Shown here in pieces: positions 61,215 to 64,000 of a DNA stretch of 64,000 nt. This stretch comes from Rhabdophis nuchalis. Its lineage: Eukaryota > Chordata > Lepidosauria > Squamata > Natricidae. A program made the position numbers and the translations under genes. Position 1 is the stretch's first letter; every line of letters begins with the position of its first letter. Below the pieces are notes generated by a model. It was not told where the DNA came from, did no database searches, and saw nothing but the letters and a program-made list of their open reading frames with translations. The DNA is taken from NCBI GenBank assembly GCA_039707465.1, contig CM077648.1, positions 77,500,119 to 77,564,118 on the forward strand. Reading direction: 5' to 3'.

Positions 61215-62290
61215 CAGTGGTGGGCAAACGTATTAGTCAAGAGAGCCAAATATCAACAGCACCACGATTGAAATTTCTTTTGAGAGCCCAAAGGAGTGGC
61301 CTGTTTTGTGGGAGTGGCTCAGGGGTCATGTGACTGGGTGGGTGTGGCCAACTTGGAAAATGTGGTGAAACTCACTTAACGATGGTCCTGCTTAGCAACC
61401 AAAATTCTTTCTTTTTCCTTTTTTCTTTCTCTCTCTCTACCACTTTCTTTTTCTTTCTATTTTTCTTTCTCTCTTTCTCTTTTTGTCTCTGTCTATCTCT
61501 CTCTTTATCTGTCTCTCTCTCCTCCCTCCACCCATCTGTCATTCTGTGTGTGTGTGTGTGTCTCTCTCTCTCTCTCCCTCTCTCTGATTCCCTCTCTCCC
61601 TCTCTCTCTCTCTGTGTCTCTCTGTTTGTCTCTTCCTCCCTCCCCCTCCCTCTCTCTCTGTATGTCAGTCTCCCCCTCCCTCTCTCCCTCCCTTCCCCCC
61701 CCCCCAAGCAGTGGAAAGCCCGGCACGGGTTTTCACGCAGTGAGCTGGCGGGGGGAGAACCCGAGGCCGCGGCCATCCAAGCACGCAGCGGCCAGCCCCG
61801 GAAAGCATGGCTCGGCGCTCTCTGCAGGCGGCTGTTGCTGCTGCTGGCCCCGAGCCCTGCGACAGGCAGCTCCCACCGTCCGAGCGCATCGGGCAGCAAG
61901 CCGGCCACGTTTCCACCAGGTCCCTCTTTGGCCTCTCGGATGTGGCCCTTCCTCTCTCCTTCCCCCCCCGGAGGCAGCGGAGGGCCCGGCATGTCGGTTG
62001 GGGGGCTCTGGCTGCCTCCCCCTGGAGCGAGTGAACAAGCGAACGGATGGGGGTAGCGCCCGGTCTGCGGCTGCGCCTCCCTGTGCGTGCGGCACCCGGA
62101 CGGCTCCGGCGCAGCCACAGCCCCGGGCATTCCCCCCGCCCGTTGGCTTGCTCGCTCACTCCAGGGGGAGGCAGACAGAGCCCCCCCAACCGACATGCCG
62201 GGCCCTCCTCTGCCTCTGGGGGGGGGGAAGGAGAGAGGAAGAGCCACACCCGAGGGCCCAAACTCGCAAGCCGCGGTTTGCCGACCACTG
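61215..62290. mobile_element. hAT non-autonomous element, 1,076 bp, with large palindrome
   Basis: Ends CAGTGGTGGGCAAACG (61215) and GCGGTTTGCCGACCACTG (62290), with exact 8-base duplication GACTAGAT (61207-61214, 62291-62298). Order inside: GTGGTGAAACTCACTTAACG, shared with 36641; a pyrimidine tract with a short TG run (61405-61700); a GC-rich block. The open frames on both strands of the GC-rich part come from low-complexity sequence; no transposase is present. Confidence 0.92.
61925..62268. repeat. Palindrome inside the hAT element, arms about 165 bp
   Basis: GGCCCGGCATGTCGGTTGGG at about 61983 reappears inverted at about 62185-62204, and CGGATGTGGCCCTTCC at about 61936 matches CGGGTGTGGCTCTTCC on the other strand. 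The two strands therefore encode similar spurious peptides. The centre is near 62090. The arms are GC-rich. Confidence 0.85.
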
Positions 62291-62336
62291 GACTAGATGA
62301 TCTCCAAGGTCCCTTCCAACTCTGCTATTGTATTAA

Positions 62337-62499
62337 TGACTGATGTCTTGGCTTTGTCTTGGTGCTTATATACCTGGGATAGATTTACAATGATACAAAT
62401 ATTTACTGCTACTTATTGGCCACAAACGGGATACTGTCTCCCTTTTGTAGAAAGTTAGCACCCAGCTCTCTCCTAGAAGAATGAAATATTCTAGGAAAT
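62337..62499. other. short unassigned stretch
   Basis: Nothing recognised between the CR1 tail and the L1 poly-A. Confidence 0.4.
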
Positions 62500-62763
62500 A
62501 TTTTTTTTTTATATTGAAAAAGTTTTATTGGTTTTTACAATTTTCCAAAAGGATAGGGTAAGGGATACAGAAACATTTTGAGAACTTTCGCGTCGGGATC
62601 ATTGGCCCTTCCAGGGCTTCATAATAAAACATAAAAAAACATTTTTCAAAAATACTACGAGGTGAAAATAAGTGCATACATCCTAAATTCTCAATTCTAT
62701 GCTGGCAGTCGTGTACAAACATCCAGATAAAAAGGTTATACTATGTTAATAATAAAAGCAAAG

Positions 62764-63603
62764 TTATTTTTTTGATCTAAGTCTCTTGGCAATTGTATCT
62801 TCTTTTTCTCCTTCCTGGCCCCCAGCGGGCGGGGCCGTGGCCCCCCCTGCCCCCCCCTGAATCTTCCCCCAGGACAGAGGAATGTTTTTTAAGAAAGGCT
62901 TCCGCCTCAACAACTGTTTTAATCCTAACTCTCCCTCTTTCCCAGAACACCAACATCCCTTCCGGCATCGCCCACTTAAACCAAATCCCGTGGTCAAACA
63001 ATTTTTTGGATAAGAAGGAATACCTCCTTCTCATCTCTCTAATCTTTTTTGGGATCTGCTTCAAGATGGCGACTTCCTTTTGTTGGTAAAGTAGGGCCCC
63101 CCCTTTCTGCGCCTTCAAAATTCCCTCTCTGGTTGACCTTCTAACAAATTTCACATGTATCTCTCTGGGTTCTTCATTTATCCTGGCATATGTCGAATTT
63201 ATTCTGTAGACTAGGTCAATGTCCCCCCTGATCTCATCTTTAGGTTTATGTAAATAGTCTGCTAAAATTGTACTCATGAGTTCAGGAAGACATTCACCAG
63301 ATTCTTCAGAAATGTTCTGAAATCTTAAAAAATATGACATCCTTTCAAAATCCATCCTAGACATATGCCCATTCAGTTCTCCAACCTCAATGTTAACATT
63401 TTTAAGCTCTCCCTTTGCCCCATCCAGCCCCCCTTCCAGCTCCTCAGTCTTCTGTGTGTTCTCCAGCACTTGTTTCCGTGTTTCCAAAAGTTCCTTCTTG
63501 AAGCTTCTCTCAAAGCTTTAATTTCCTGCACCAAAGCTTGTAACACTGATTCCATTGATGTCATTCTTTGTTCCAAACGTGCCAATTCTGATTTTGATGC
63601 CAT
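62764..63603 (-). pseudogene. L1 ORF1 protein, copy 2 (two frameshifts)
   Basis: Start at 63603 (MASKSELARLEQRM), a helical heptad-like stretch, a frameshift near 63490, then the main body (DFERMSYFLRFQNISEES, GDIDLVYRINSTYARINEE, PREIHVKFVRRSTREGIL, FKWAMPEGMLVFWERGR). A second shift in C/G runs near 62850-62870 precedes the basic end TIAKRLRSKK at 62764. With the two shifts set aside, it is about 280 codons. Residues of the RRM-like core and the C-terminal RRSTRE motif used for RNA binding in L1 ORF1p families are retained. Confidence 0.9.
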
Positions 63604-64000
63604 GGTAAGCTGTTAAAGTCAGTGCCACTAAGATGGCGTTTTTTGGGTGGGGCCGTTGAAGCAGGTCAGGAGAAAACAGTTCAAATCAGGGTTGTAAAAA
63701 GTTTAGGACCCAGAAGAGAAACACTTTTCACAGTCAGTAATTATAGCAGAGAAGGCACTCCAGGGAAGGAATCAATTAATCCAGAAATTTCTTCATTAGT
63801 AGAGAGAGGGAGTCCAAATCACAAAGAGATGTTGGCAATTTTCCATAAGTAAAAATAGTCATTCAGGAACAAAGGGCAGCCATCTTCCACCGCCCAGTCT
63901 GAGAGCCAGCAGGAGAAAGTAGCAAAAGAAAAATTGTTTCAAGCCAGCCGGACTTAGATACATTGTAAAGAAACAAGCCGCAAATCACTTTCACTTGCTT
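63604..64000 (-). promoter_or_regulatory. 5'UTR of L1 copy 2 with YY1-type motifs
   Basis: The ORF1 leader on the minus strand. It has AAGATGGC (plus-strand GCCATCTT at about 63871-63878) and the reverse motif at about 63630. AAGATGGC is the YY1 core used in human L1 5'UTRs to place the transcription start. Its meaning here is inferred. The 5' end lies outside the window. Confidence 0.4.

Larger units (their letters stand above)
60285..62336 (+). mobile_element. CR1 LINE copy c, split by a hAT element
   Basis: Pieces at 60285-61214 and 62291-62336. The first holds the RT second half and C-terminus; the second gives the CR1 3' end TCCAAGGTCCCTTCCAACTC and CTATTGTATTAATG. It is 5'-truncated within the RT. 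Confidence 0.9.
62500..64000 (-). mobile_element. ORF1-only L1 (HAL1-like) copy 2, runs off the window
   Basis: Minus strand: 5'UTR (64000-63604, incomplete), ORF1 (63603-62764), about 255 bases of 3'UTR and a poly-A of about 10 (plus-strand T run 62501-62510). ORF2 is absent, exactly as in 1847-8920. The 3'UTRs of the two copies share CCAATAAAACTTTTTCAA-like and CCCTTTCCTTTT-like words. Confidence 0.82.

Noticed and set aside
61372..62300. Several 200-290 codon open frames on both strands
   Set aside because: They arise from a pyrimidine tract and a GC-rich palindrome in a hAT element; the similar peptides on the two strands reflect the palindrome.

Overview
Organism. The window looks like nuclear DNA of a squamate reptile, probably a snake. 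The case rests on the mix of repeats: many copies of a CR1/L2-group LINE, CR1 copies with a five-base (ACAAT)n tail, an RTE-BovB fragment, L1, R4/Dong-like LINE 3' ends, tRNA-derived SINEs of Sauria/squamate type, a SPIN-like hAT relic and many short hAT elements. No bacterial, organellar or viral gene is visible. I found no certain host gene, only a few exon-like open stretches. Every recognisable protein-coding region belongs to a retrotransposon and every one is broken. || Layout. 1-646: 3' end of an L2-like LINE. 1665-9851: a three-level nest in which a minus-strand L2-like copy is split by an ORF1-only L1 element (1847-8920, 11-base target duplication), which is itself split inside ORF1 by a nearly 5 kb L2-like LINE (3520-8512, 6-base target duplication). 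9852-12253: mostly unassigned DNA with three LINE 3' ends. 12254-21908: a direct tandem duplication. The units are about 5.3 and 4.3 kb, differ at only a handful of sites where I compared them, and the second lacks 1,024 bp. The right-hand L2-like copy runs on to about 23395, followed by an L1 ORF2 3' end (23400-24350). 24420-25610: three R4/Dong-like 3' ends lying in TAA microsatellites, with a further such copy at 29955-30540. 31237-34322: BovB interrupted by a hAT element, which is interrupted by an L2-like LINE that lost its RT core. 35-56 kb: mostly unassigned DNA carrying many hAT elements with 8-base target duplications, a SPIN-like relic at 40184-40378, a Rex1/L2-group LINE remnant, SINEs and a long inverted repeat at 51485-51806. 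57055-60284: one LINE 3' end and unassigned DNA. 60285-62336: a CR1 copy split by a 1,076-bp hAT element whose 3' half is a large palindrome. 62500-64000: a second ORF1-only L1 copy on the minus strand, running off the window. || How the parts relate. These are independent transposition events, not an operon or pathway. L2-like and CR1 ORF2 would have supplied endonuclease and reverse transcriptase; L1 ORF1 a nucleic-acid-binding chaperone; R4-like elements a restriction-like endonuclease. The short hAT elements, SINEs and ORF1-only L1 copies carry no reverse transcriptase or transposase and must have moved with proteins from elsewhere. || The best candidate for something little described is the ORF1-only L1 family: two separate copies share the same ORF1-to-3'UTR layout with no ORF2. 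Family names are from memory and visible motifs; no database search was made.
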